The notes under the pieces are model-generated. The model made no database searches, was not told where the DNA came from, and saw only the letters and a list, made by a program, of their open reading frames with translations. Position numbers and translations under genes: made by a program. This document shows positions 21,651 through 32,580 of a DNA stretch of 64,000 bases, piece by piece (position 1 is the first letter of the stretch; the number at the start of each line of letters is the position of its first letter). The DNA comes from Theropithecus gelada (lineage: Eukaryota; Chordata; Mammalia; Primates; Cercopithecidae), in the NCBI RefSeq assembly GCF_003255815.1, contig NC_037674.1, forward strand, positions 26,317,925-26,381,924, read 5' to 3'.

Positions 21651-23837
21651 TCTGAGGATGCCCTGATTAAAAACTTCCAGCTGATTTTCAACCAAGTACA
21701 ACCAAAATTTAGAGATTTTATTTATGTAAAAATTCAATGCCACTTAGTATACTTTAGTTGATTTCAAAACTAATTTTCCAATGGCTCAGACATTTTGGAA
21801 ATCTAATTGATGATGGATAGTAAAGAGAAAAAGTATGAAGTCATACTGAAGCATTGAAAAAATTCAACATTATCTTTATCAAAAAATTTTGTAGTGCGTA
21901 TATATAAAATACATGTAAACTTTAATAAGTACAGCTGCTGCTTCAATTGGTAGACTATCCTGGTTTATGCTATTGAGTTATAAATTATGTATGCACCACA
22001 GTCCATTCAAAATACATTTTTGCTCAATCTAGTAAGAATATGTTTTATCACAATGCTATAGTCTACCAAATTTGTATTTATATTACCATTGCAAAAATAA
22101 ATAATTCTATCCTTGATGCCAAATTTTTAATTGAATTTACAATAATATTTACAATAAATGTTTCACTTTTGGCAAAATGAACATTTTAAGACTTAATTAA
22201 ATGAAAAAAATCGAGGCATTATGGGAATTAACTGATTTTATATTTGAATCATCTAGTGATACTGGTATTAAGCTAGGCATCATTCAACTGTTTGCAGTGT
22301 ACTTCTGCTATTAATTTACCTTTTGTCCATGCATGAGAAAACTTGGAATCAAAAATGAGCAAAATTCATTTAAGGGGAGAATCATTTGATCTAAATGAAA
22401 ATTTGTGCTTTTCAGAGTGATAGGTAAACACACCTTCTCCAGCTGCATATGATAAATCCATGTCTTTGGGTGCAGTCTTCTTAAGATAATTGTTAATTTC
22501 TGAAGGAGATGCTGATGTTGCTTCTAATTCTCATGTGATCATACTATCACAGAGGTAGATGGTAAATATAAACATTCTGTGCAAGTTGTGTATCCATCAT
22601 CAACTTTTTTGTGAAATGGAAATTTGATTATTTAATTTTCATTAAATTTTTATTTTTTGAGCTCATTGCTACTGAAAGGATTTACTACAAAATATAAAAT
22701 TGTTGCCAAACAATGAGATAAATAGTTATAGATTCACATCATATAATACATGGGAAAACCAAAATATCAAGAGCATTTGGGAAACTTTCTTTTCATTTTC
22801 ATCTTTTGTTTGCCCTTGTATTTCATGTAGACCAACTCCAACAACTTTTTGCTGACTCTTCCAATTAGTGGTCTGAATGCTTTGTGCACTGAAAAGGCTG
22901 TGGCAATGGCCATGATATAACAGGCGGTCAAGAGTGACACATACTTTTCCCACAACCACCCAGTAGTTAGCTGGTCCTAGTCACTGGCATAGGAGTGTAC
23001 TTAGTTTTATCAGTGAATACTCTGCAAACCAGTTTTGAAAGGGATATGTTAATTACATCGTATCATAAAAAGTTGGAAAAGAGATATGAGTATAGATGGC
23101 CATCTTTCAATGTGTTAAAATGAGAAATCTGTTCACTGCACATGAGTCTCACACACCATTACCTGAAACTGTGGTGGAAGGTGGAAGTGCAAAGTGGAAG
23201 TCTACCAAACCTATCTCAGCTCTTTTTAATACAATTGTTAATACTACTTCATTATAAGATGAAAATTCCAGGACATATGCTAAACAAGATAGGATGCCAG
23301 GAAAACAGATGTATATTGGGACTGTCCTTGGCAAATCAGGATAAATGGTCTCCCTACCTCTAATGGTCTGTGGGGAGCCCACTGGAGTAAGAGAGGATAG
23401 GGAGAAGGGTTGATCATATTTATTCCTCTCCTTCATGTTTATTCAAAGACCTGAAAAGGATCAAACATTTCTTTGATGCCTACTGGGATCTAGACTTGTT
23501 TCCATGGGATACAGTGACTTTCTTTAATCTTTTAAGTAATCTATAGAGAAATCTTTACCCCTAAACTGAGAGTCCTGAAAAGGGAGGTTACACGTAAATG
23601 GAGGTGGTAACATGCCTACAATCTACTTCAATTTTTTATTCAAACTGAACCTCCTGAGCTCCTGAAAATAAGTAAGTTTTTCCTCTCTATCCCTCCTGTT
23701 CTAAGGGTTGGTAGCAACTCCCTGCTATTGCTAATCTTTGGGGTGCATCACTGTACCCTGTTAGACTTCTCAACTCTTTCATCAACTCAGTAATCAATTA
23801 CCTGTATTAAATTCTATGTTTGAAATTTTGGGAGCAG
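21651..23837. other. No gene recognised; AT-rich diverged DNA
   Basis: About 2.2 kb with no confident repeat. A minus frame at 22767-22955 reads 'MWEKYVSLLTACYIMAIATAFSV...' with basic C-terminal residues. I cannot assign it to a family and it ends in a stop without poly(A) or splice context. It is treated as non-coding. Confidence 0.4.
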
Positions 23838-24022
23838 TATTTTTTAATTTAATTTTACTTTAAGTTCTGGGATACATGTGCAGAACGTTTAGGTTTGTTA
23901 CATAGGTATACATGTGCCACGGTGGTTTGCTGCACCTATCAAACCCATCATCTAGGTTTTAAGCCCCACATGCATTATGTCTTTGTCCTAATGGTCTCCC
24001 TCCCCTTGCCCCCCATCCCCTG
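23838..24022 (-). mobile_element. Short L1 3' end (L1PA/L1P type)
   Basis: The plus strand reads 'TTTACTTTAAGTTCTGGGAT', 'ACATAGGTATACATGTGCCA' and 'TGGTTTGCTGCACC', the antisense of the L1 3' UTR, then a C-rich run 'CCTTGCCCCCCATCCCC'. Only about 185 bp are present, so the insertion is heavily 5'-truncated. Confidence 0.93.
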
Positions 24023-25579
24023 GAGTGCTGTTTTCTTGATTGAACCTTGATTGATTCAGATATCCTTCCCTATTTCCTTTTTGTCATAATTCTTAGGTGC
24101 TTAATGTTGCCCAGTTCATCCTATTATAGTGATCTGTTTAGTGGGATTGAGCCGTCCCCTCCTGGGTTTTCTGTATTTTATGCACTTCATCCTCCATCTT
24201 CTATCAACATTTGCTACATTAGTGTCCCATTGCAATGTTTTCCAAGAAAACAGCTATCTATTTGACATCCACTTGTGCCACAGGGTTAGGAATGATAATG
24301 GATTACTGCATGTCCTTCTCAGTATTCAAACACTGCACAGAAATGTATGGCCACATGATGCTCTACCTAAAAGAAGTCCCAATATTAGAATTTCAGGCTT
24401 TTCCTGGGAATTCCTAAAACTTCACCAAGCATATAGTCACTACATAAAGTTGGTCTTTTCTGCTGGGAGACTTCCATTTTCTCAAAATGACCAAAATTTT
24501 GGCAGCTGAAAATGAAACAAGATGGGTTTAGAGAAACGATAGATTGAAAACAGCAGAAGTGTTTTTTGCACTTTTCTGAAGTGGACTTCCAAGCAAGACC
24601 TGCTGATTAACAGAATAGCTAAGTCTTATTCTTTAGGGGTATACATGTAGGATGGAGGAGGAATTTGGGTTTCATGGCTGGGGAGAGGGCAGGGATGGGC
24701 AAGTGGAGAAATGACAGGGCAAATAGTTTGTGTTTGAGCTCCCAAGCAATCAGGCTGTAGGGAAAACTAGAACAAAGATAAAGGCAGAGAAAGGAGAGGG
24801 GTAGGAAAAAGGCAGGAGAAAATGCAGGGCTTTATGAATCCTCAACTGCCTCCAGGCTACAACCTGAGAACAACGGAAACCACTCTTCACCTAGGAAGTG
24901 ATAATGACCACAGCACATTATATGTAGCCTTGGCCGCCTTCCTCCAGGATCATCCTCCTGCTAAACAGCCATCCAGAATTTTTCTAGAGGAAGGAATAAT
25001 GTCAAACAGAGTGACCCACAGTGAGAAATTCTTCCAATGCTCTAAAAGCAGTCATTACCCAAAATAGGCATCCAACATGTTCATTTATGACTTGCCATAA
25101 ATACTAGCATTAGCAAGACAATATTATCCTCGTATGAGTTGACTTTATTGTGCTTCAGAAAGTCACATCATAAATATCTATGAACATGTTATTTCATCTG
25201 CTCTCATAATTTGTCTCTTCCAACATGGTTCTGGCCAATTTTAGAAGTTTCCATGTAAATATATAAAAATAATGATAGGAAAAAATGAAGACAGAGCAAA
25301 AAGAGGTCAAGTATCACATTTAGTCCACAAATATTATGACAGAATATGAAATTGTTTTATGGGTGGCTAAAGCAAACTTTTTTTGTGTGTGGTGGTGGTA
25401 GTGAAGATGATGTTATGTGTATGTATATTATCACCAGTCTAAAAAGAAAGGATGCCCAAATAGGGAATGGAGCAGGCATCTTTAGAACCTCTTTTAATCT
25501 CTAGTTAATGATGTTGTAAACCAAAAATAAAATAAAATTCTAAGCCCCCCCGCCGCCCCGCCCGCCCCCCACAACCAAC
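24023..25579. other. Mostly unique DNA with a C-rich run
   Basis: No gene or confident repeat. At 25545-25570 there is a C-rich tract with C-runs of 7, 4, 3 and 6, giving a G-quadruplex-capable sequence on the minus strand. Frames up to 126 codons (24129-24509) have no domain signature. Confidence 0.5.
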
Positions 25580-25884
25580 CATCTGAATGGACTTACTCCT
25601 CAGCCAGGGCTCTTAACTCGTAACCTGAAAGACTGGTTCAGTCCATGAAGGGAAGTGGGGGTCAGACATGCCTCATTATAGTCTTGTCTCCGGCATTAAC
25701 ATCAATACAGATTTTAAGTCTGATAGAAACGTTTTACAACCTATTCTCTCGGAAGCCTGCAAGTTAAAGCTTCATCTGCATAGTAAAACTTTGGTCTCTA
25801 CCACCAAATGTCTCTTTCTATTGATCCCAGGTCTTTAGACAAACTCAATCGTCAACCAGAAAATGTTTAAATTTACCTATAGCC
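25580..25884 (+). mobile_element. Old ERV-L-type LTR (MLT2-like), left part
   Basis: 'CATGAAGGGAAGTGGGGGTC', 'GGAAGCCTGCAAGTTAAAGC', 'CTTTGGTCTCTACCACCAA' and 'GAAAATGTTTAAATTTACC' fit an MLT2-family LTR of the HERV-L group. It is cut by the Alu at 25885 and resumes at about 26812. The left boundary is approximate. Confidence 0.6.
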
Positions 25885-26138
25885 GGCCAGGCAGGGTGAC
25901 TGACGCCTGTAATCCCAGCACTTTGGAAGGCTGAGGCGGGCGCATTACCTGCGGTCAGGAGTTTGAGACCAGCCTGGCCAACATAGTGAAACCCCGTCTC
26001 TACTAAAAATACAAAAATTAGCCGGGTGTGGTGGTAGGTGCCTGTAATCCCAGGTACTCAGGAGGCTGAGGCAGGAGAATTGCTTGAACCCGGGAAGTGG
26101 AGGTTTCAGTCAGCCAAGATCGCGCCATTGCACTCTAG
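25885..26138 (+). mobile_element. Alu, 5' part, split by a retroviral LTR
   Basis: Plus-orientation Alu beginning 'GGCCAGGCAGGGTGACTGACG' and running to 'GCGCCATTGCACTCTAG'. At the point where 'CTCCAGCCTGGGCAACAAG' should continue, the sequence switches to the LTR. The Alu resumes at 26757 with 'CTAGCCCGGGCAACAAGAGC'. Confidence 0.96.
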
Positions 26139-26190
26139 TGAAACTAGGCCTCACAAAACCTAAAAAGTTAGCACCAGGTGGCCCTAGATA

Positions 26191-26302
26191 GGGTCCCACC
26201 CTGCCTCAATAGTGTCCCACCCTGATAGGGTCCCACCCTGCCAATTCCGGGAAACAACCTCATGAGGTCCCACCCTGCCAATTCCAGGGGTCTCACCCTG
26301 CC
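26191..26302 (+). repeat. Direct repeats in the LTR U3 region
   Basis: Copies of 'GGTCCCACCCTGCC' or close variants occur at 26191-26205, 26213-26223, 26228-26242, 26265-26279 and 26288-26302. Two of them are followed by 'AATTCC'. Their position upstream of the TATA box suggests a retroviral enhancer. Confidence 0.85.
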
Positions 26303-26467
26303 TCGAAGTTCCCGGAATCATCAACTCCAGGAAAGAACCTCATAAGGTCCTGCTCTAACCAATTAAACCAAGACCCCTTGCTCAGGCTATAGCTAGACCC
26401 AATCATTTTACGCCTTAAGCTTTGTTTGAATTTCGCGCCATAAGCTGTGTTTGAACTTGTGTTTGCC

Positions 26468-26475
26468 TATATAAA
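26468..26475 (+). promoter_or_regulatory. LTR TATA box
   Basis: TATATAAA, preceded by 'GTTTGCC'. It lies 72 bp upstream of the AATAAA hexamer, the usual U3-R spacing of a gammaretroviral LTR. Confidence 0.8.
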
Positions 26476-26539
26476 CAGCCTGTAACAAGCAGTCGGGGTC
26501 CCAGGGCCAACTTAGAGCTTGGGACCCTAGCGCGCTAGT

Positions 26540-26545
26540 AATAAA
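26540..26545 (+). terminator. LTR polyadenylation signal
   Basis: An AATAAA hexamer in the sequence 'CTAGTAATAAATAACTCTC', within the predicted R region. It is repeated in the second LTR copy at 26669-26674. Confidence 0.75.
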
Positions 26546-26629
26546 TAACTCTCTGCTGTGAACCTCGTGTCGGTGATCCTTCGCAGCGACCCCTGCCCAG
26601 GAGGGAATCGAGAGTTCGGTTCCAACATT

Positions 26630-26647
26630 TGGTGCATTGGCCGGGAA
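26630..26647 (+). other. Retroviral primer binding site, tRNA-Gly
   Basis: TGGTGCATTGGCCGGGAA is the exact complement of the 3' 18 nt of mammalian tRNA-Gly(GCC/CCC) including the CCA end. It starts 2 bp after the LTR terminal CA. This places the first strand start and proves that the flanking LTR is the 5' LTR, in plus orientation. Confidence 0.93.
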
Positions 26648-26655
26648 GTGGGGTC

Positions 26656-26756
26656 NTAGCGCGCTAGTAATAAATAACTCTCTGCTGTGAACCTCGTGTC
26701 GGTGATCCTTCGCGGCGACCCCTGCCCAGGAGGGAATCGAGAGTTCGGTTCCAACA
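26656..26756 (+). mobile_element. Assembly break (N) followed by the end of a 3' LTR
   Basis: A single N at 26656 separates nine bases downstream of the primer site from a 100-bp sequence (26657-26756). That sequence equals the last 100 bp of the first LTR (26528-26627) except at one position (A at 26585, G at 26714). It ends CA immediately before the CTAG duplication. The expected proviral interior and most of the 3' LTR are absent. The N suggests unresolved sequence; true deletion is the alternative. Confidence 0.88.
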
Positions 26757-26811
26757 CTAGCCCGGGCAACAAGAGCAAAACTCCATCTAAAATAAAATAA
26801 AATTAAAAAGG
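26757..26811 (+). mobile_element. Alu, 3' part, after the retroviral insertion
   Basis: Begins with the second CTAG target copy and continues 'CCCGGGCAACAAGAGC', 'AAAACTCCATCTAAAATAA' and an A-rich tail. Together with 25885-26138 it makes one full Alu. Confidence 0.95.
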
Positions 26812-27069
26812 CACCCTCCACCACCCCCGACCCCACCACTTCGAGTTGTCCTGTCTTTCTGTACCAAATCAATGTATTTCTTAAATGTATTTGATTGATG
26901 TCTAATGCCTTCCTAAAATGTATAAAAGCAAGATGCACCCCGACCACCTTGGGCACATGTTCTCATTCTCAGGACCTCCTGAGGGCTGCGTCACGGGCCA
27001 TGATCACTTATATTTGGCTTAGGATAAATCTCTTCAAATATTTTACAGAGTTTGACTCTTTCGTTGACA
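26812..27069 (+). mobile_element. Old ERV-L-type LTR (MLT2-like), right part
   Basis: Resumes with 'TTCGAGTTGTCCTGTCTTTC', then 'CCCGACCACCTTGGGCACA', 'TCACGGGCCATGATCAC', a polyadenylation-like AATAAAT equivalent ('GGATAAATCTC') and 'CAGAGTTTGACTCTTTCG'. It completes the LTR broken by the Alu at 25885. Confidence 0.65.
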
Positions 27070-30000
27070 ATGTCCACCTTTATAAAAAGTTTGGTGGTGT
27101 CCTAAAATACTAGGCCCCGCAAATTTATGTACACGTAAATTTATCCTGGCACTTTAAGAGTGACAAACAAACAAACAAACCAAAAAACATAATTTTAAAA
27201 CACCTCTGGAAGCATGCCATAAAAGAAAATTAATTGCAAAACAGAGTTGGTTCCCATCTATTGTCACTAAAAGTTATTCAGGTGAAAATGAACAGTTTGG
27301 ATTCTAGGAAGGTGTTAATTAAGGGAGCAATTAAGGAAATTGGTTAACAATTATTGTTCACTTGAGTTTTCTAAAAAATATGCCTTGGGTATGAACTGTG
27401 ATTCTCTCTTCTGTTCTTGAGTCTGGAACCCTCTCCTGCTCCCAGGTTACTTTTCCAGCAACCTGCAACTCTGGAGAGAACTATCCCAATGGCTTTGACT
27501 TCCACATGTGTTGCAAGTTGGGGATCAGACAGAATTCAGGTTGAGAAGGTTCAAGTCTATATTTTCAGGAGACACACCAGGAAGAGTTCAGCGGCTGTCT
27601 GAATGTCGGTCCATGTCGTTTAGGTAAATTGGTGATGGGGTAGATTAAAAGGGGACCTGTTTAGTGATTTGCTGGCAACTGTTCTGATTTCCTCCAGACT
27701 TCCTCTTGACAGCCGAAAGGAGATTCAATGAAATTATATCCAGGAAGGTACAGAAGTGGAGGTGGTAAGGGTATTGATTTGGCGAACACATGGGTTGAAG
27801 GGGAAGGCCTAGGTCTGAAAAACCTAGTTCTCCCTCCTGAGACCTCTATTTATAAAGATAGGAGATAAGACTTTGGAGACAGGTATGTGCCATATAATCT
27901 GCTTTGGAGATTAAGCAGCAACAAAGAGGGAATGAAAATGTACCAATCAGTAATGTACCATTTGCTCTAAAAGAAACAACTATGCCTTTTACTGCACCAG
28001 TTCCTCAAACATTTTATTTTTATTTCTTTAAATGATGGCAGCTCCAGGACCACATTGGATAACGAATATCAGTGACCAATACCTTTTTAAACGCCTCCTG
28101 CTGGAGAGTTTTTTCTCTCTTGTCTCCGTTTCAGGGGAAACTCAGCAACCTCTGGGCCTTTTTACAATGCACAATCAGGGGCTTATAAAGAAAGAACTGC
28201 TACAAGAGGTGTAGGTATTCATGCTGGGTATTCAGGGAGGCTTGAAGGCTAAAGGTGAGATACAGTGAACTTACGGAACATGGTAAGAAGGGTTTCTGAG
28301 ATAAACACCCTTATTCAAATGCCAGAGACACACTGTTTCTCTAAACAGAAACTCTTAAGGCCCGGCAGTTTTTATGTTGGAGCAAAAGATTTGGGTCAGA
28401 ACCAAAGTTTTAAAGACTTTTTATTGAAGAAGTTCAAAGATTCCTTGGCCAGCAGCCAAGTGTGGTCTGATTTGTTTGCATTTCCTCTGGGAACTCACAG
28501 GCAAGTGAGGAATTGGCCAGCCACCACTGTGAGGGTCACCCACACCCCTGTGGGCCTTTTCTCCCTGAGCAGTTCCAAGGTGGGGGAGGGAAGCCAGGGG
28601 GAATCAGATCCCTACAAAGGCCGAGAGTTCAGCAGCCTGGCCAAGCTGCAGTTCTTTCCTGGGTGAAGGAGTATCTCTCCCAATAGCTGCAGTATCTCTT
28701 CCAATACACCAAGATGGCATTGATTAGTTCACAAATGAGACCACTATGACTCAGGAAGTAAGTGAGAGGCATCAAAGGGAGAGGTGGGAAGTGAAATGTC
28801 ACCTCTTCTTCCCTCCTCCCAGTGATGGTAGAAGGACCTGCTCCAGGCTGGGAGGCATCAAGCATGTGTGCTAATGGGCCAGTTCTCCACATTCAAGATC
28901 CCAGAGATGTTAAGTTTATCCAAAAATCTTTCAAGCAATCCTGTTGTTTGCAATTAACTCAGAGGGAGTTTTGAGAAATCTGTCAACTGGATGTAATTTT
29001 AAAAAGGGAAAATATATCTTTTACTATGGTTTTGGAAGTTTGAAAAGGAGATGCTTATGTAACCACACACGTGTACACACACAAACAGCATGAAGGTTTC
29101 TCCTCTCCTTGGGATTTTGATCACAGAGGTAGAAAATTAGGCAAAGTGTTAAAGGATATGTGATTGTCAGAAGGTGAGGAGTTCGAGGGACTGAAAGAAA
29201 TGGGTCCCTGGTTCTGCTGGAGTGATGGGTCCCAGCAAGTGACTGATGCCCATCAATGAGCAGATTTCATGACCTCTTCTTCGGTGACCTGAAAATCTAA
29301 GAGAGAGTGGAGCAGGAAAGCTGGAGGTCACACATATATAACCTCGACAGGGGCAAGGGCTGAGTAAGCAGGAGCTCCAAGAGTGAAGATGTCTGTTATT
29401 GTGTTGAGCAGTAGGAGGAAAACAATTTCAATTCCTGCCCCTCCCAACTAAATGATAAGGGAAGGAGCCTCCATCCATATAGAATGAAGAGAAGTGCCCT
29501 GCTGAGTTCTGGGCATTTGAGTTTGTGGGATGACTAGGGTGTGGCCTGATACCTGAACTAGGAGCTGGTTGATCTCTCCAGAAGTGAGCTGCCTGTTGTC
29601 AGATTAGAGGCATGAGATCAGGGCCAGCCCTCACTTTTGCAGGGCCTTACATAATCCCTGCCAGGAATGGCCTTGTATGCCAGCACCTGTCATCCTGCCC
29701 TGTGCTAGGGGACCTGCAGTGAGGGGAACCTAACCCTTTAGGGAGGCCTGGGAGCAACAACTCCCACACAGGGCTGGGCTCCCCACATTCCTTTTTTTGT
29801 TGTTCATTGGCTGTAAGGTCCTTTTCTGAGATGAAACCTTCTTCCCTTTTCTCAAAGAGATCTTGGTTAGGGAAAGCTAAAGGGGTTGGTAGCTCTGTTC
29901 AACTTGCAACCACATGGAACCAAATGTACATGCTCCTGGAGGCCTCTCCCCTCTGTCCCTGTGTGTCCCTGGTTTCTCTTCTGCCTCCCATCTGGGAGTC

Positions 30001-30845
30001 TCATGGCTGGCTGATCTGAGCCTGGGTTCAACTTTTATAGATGTTGTTTCTCCATTGGCTAAAAGAAAGGAATGTCGCCTGGGGTGCTCTTTCTGCTCCC
30101 CTTTGCCTCCAGGTTCCAGGAGTAATCCTGCTGTACACTGGGGTTTCCAGATCATCCTACATTACTGGAGAGGAGGCCTTGGAAAGAAAAGGGTCAAAGA
30201 GAGACCTAGCAGAAGACGACATTTACCTCAAGGGGTAGGGACTCTCTCTCTTTATTCTTTATATATGGGTCAAATATAGTTCTGGAAATTATATCTCCAG
30301 ATCAGCATCCCAGGTCATTGACCTTAGAAGAAAACTTTTAAACAGTTACTAAAGGTAATTAATTGAGAGGTGAGAAATGGAAAAAATGCAGCAATTGCCA
30401 GGACATTAGGGGCCAACTGGTGCCACTTTTCTCATGGTTCCCATGGCTCTTCACATTGGAATAACTGCCTAAAGATAGCCTTCAGGCACTTGCAGCTAGT
30501 GAGAATAGGGCTTGCCGACAGCCCCAGGGAGATGAAAACATGTGAAGGGTAGTGGGTTGGGCACATGCCCAGAGGTTGCTTCCTGAACACAAAGGAAGAA
30601 GAGGGGATGGACTCAGTTTCAAAACTGAAAAGGGCGGGAAGTAAAAACAATTCAGGCAGGAGTTACATTCTGAAAACCTCAGAATTTGAGATGCAAATGA
30701 TTTCAAGTGGAGCCCTCTATACTGGGTCAGCAAACTTTACTGCGTCTAAATATCACCAAAGAACTTTTTAACTATGCAGAGTCCCAAGCCCCACCTCCAG
30801 AAATTTGGAGCTGGTAGGTTCGGGGTAGGACTCAGGATTCTGCCT
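27070..30845. other. Mostly unique intergenic DNA
   Basis: About 3.8 kb without Alu or L1. An (AAAC)n run sits at about 27162-27180 and a short CA-rich tract near 29065-29090. Overlapping frames of 60-133 codons on both strands show no family features. Confidence 0.5.
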
Positions 30846-31139
30846 TTTTTTTTTTTTGAGATGGGATTCTCGCTCAGTCGCCCAGGCTGGAGTGCAGTGG
30901 TGCAATCTCAGCTCACTGCAAGCTCTGCCTCTCGGGTTCACGCCATTCTCGTGCCTCAGCCTCTTGAGTAGCTGGGACTACAGGCGCTCACCACCACGCC
31001 TGGATGATTTTTTTGTATTTTTAGTAGAGACGAGGTTTCACCATGTTAGCCAGGATGGTCTCAATCTCCTGACCTCGTAATCTGCCTGTCTGGGCCTCCC
31101 AAAGTGCTGGGATTAGAGGCGTGAGCCACCGCGCCCGGC
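30846..31139 (-). mobile_element. Alu (AluY-like)
   Basis: Well-preserved minus-orientation Alu from an oligo-T at 30846 to 'GCCACCGCGCCCGGC'. 'GATTCTGCCTTTT' and 'GATTCTGCATTTT' flank it, a clear target duplication. It is one of the youngest-looking Alus in the window. Confidence 0.95.
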
Positions 31140-31689
31140 GATTCTGCATTTTCAATGGCGCCACTCCCCATCCCTGGGACCTCTGATGCAGGTGTTTCAC
31201 AGTCCCCAGTTTCAGATCCTCTGTCCTATGTAATGCCTGAATTCCTTCTATGGCACACCCAGCCATGGCTATTGACTCTGCATCCTCAATGGGGCTGCAG
31301 GATGATGATGGAGTGGCCAGCCTCTGGCAGCCAGGTTGTCCTTAACATTTTGCAGAACCCACTTCCCCACAGAGGCCACCCCTGTTAAGAGGCTGATGAG
31401 GCTTCATCTCAGGAGAATGTTGAGGTGGGGGACACAGATGGAGCTTGAGGCTCAATCTAGGATGTGGTTCGGCAAAATGAGTCAGTCATGCATATAACTG
31501 GGATTTGCTTGATCTGAATCTAAGACCATAGAGCAGTTCCAATGTTAAGAAATTCTTATTTGTGATATTTTTGGAAGAAAATAAACTTTTATGTTGCTAA
31601 TAAGGTCTCATGGGGGTAGAGAGGTGATTGATAAGGTATTGGGCTTCTTTCCGAGATAATGAAAATGTTCAAAAGTTGACTGTGGTTAG
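31140..31689. other. No feature recognised
   Basis: Unique-looking sequence between the Alu and a DNA-transposon fossil, with no coding or RNA signal. Confidence 0.4.
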
Positions 31690-32580
31690 GGTTCACATAT
31701 TAATGAATGCTCATACACTGACGGGGATTCATTCTGAGAAATGCGTTGTTAGGTGATTTGATTGTTGTGCAAACATCATAGAGTGTACTTACAAAAACCT
31801 AGATGGTATAACCTACCACACACTTAGGATATACAGTAGAGCCTATTGCTCTGAGGCTACAAACCTGTACTGCATGTTACTGAACTGAATACTGTAGGTG
31901 ACTGTGACACAGTGGTAAGTATTTATGTATCTAAAATACCTAAACATAGAAAAGGTACAGTAAAAATGCAGTAGAAAAGATAAAAAGTGGTACACCTGTA
32001 AGGGGCACTTACCATGAATGGAGCTTGCAGGACTGGAAGTTTCCCTGGGTGAGTCAGTGAGTGAGTGTTGAGTGAATTTGAAGGCCTAGGACATTATTGT
32101 ACACCCTTATAAACTATAAACAATGTACATTTAGGCTACACTAAATTTATAAAAAATATTTTTCCTTCTTCAATAAAATTAACCATAGCTTACTGAAACT
32201 ATAAACTTTTAAATTTTTAAAAAATATTTTGACTCTTTTGTAACACTTAGCTTAACACACACATTGTACAGCCATACAAAGTGTTTTCTTCCTTTTTGTC
32301 CTTATTCTATAAACTTTTTTCTATTTTTAAAATTTTTACTTTTTAAACTTTTTTGTTAATAAACTAAGAAACACACACATTAACCTAGGCCTACAAAGGG
32401 TCAGGATCATGAAGACATCACCAGGTGACAGGAATTTTTCAGCTCCATTATAATCCTATAGGATGACTGTTGTCTATGGGGTCAGGTATTGACCAAAATG
32501 TCCTTATGTAGCGCATAACACATCACAATTCAAAAAACCATCGAATTGTACTCCCAGATTGGTACATTGTGTGTTATGTG
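31690..32580 (+). mobile_element. DNA-transposon fossil (Tigger-like), copy 1
   Basis: 'GAGAAATGCGTTGTTAGGTG', 'CAAACATCATAGAGTGTACT', 'CTGTACTGCATGTTACTG' and 'GAGCTTGCAGGACTGGAAG' also occur at 63343-64000. The far end 'CCTTATGTAGCGCATAACA' resembles an inverted counterpart of the start, as in a terminal-inverted-repeat element. The transposase region is deleted. I recognise the family but am unsure of its name. Confidence 0.65.

Larger units (their letters stand above)
26139..26627 (+). mobile_element. Complete 489-bp gammaretrovirus-like LTR (5' LTR)
   Basis: The LTR begins TG and ends 'GGTTCCAACA'. U3 holds at least five imperfect copies of 'GGGTCCCACCCTG' (26191-26302), the kind of enhancer repeat typical of gammaretroviruses. 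A TATA box (TATATAAA) is at 26468-26475 and a polyadenylation hexamer AATAAA at 26540-26545. The primer site follows 2 bp after the end. A 4-bp CTAG duplication brackets the whole insertion. Its sequence is intact and its second copy differs at 1 in 100 bases, so integration was recent. A length near 490 bp fits what I recall of the chimpanzee CERV2 class better than PtERV1, but this is unverified. No viral gene is present here. Confidence 0.93.

Noticed and set aside
22767..22955. Possible processed pseudogene (frame with a hydrophobic stretch and basic tail)
   Set aside because: I could not match it to a family. No poly(A) tail, no target duplication, and the flanking frame does not extend. 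A protein search would decide.
26408..26956. 182-codon minus frame across the N, with a repeated internal segment
   Set aside because: The repetition arises from the two LTR copies and the frame is antisense to the LTR and Alu. It contains an unknown residue at the N and is not a gene.
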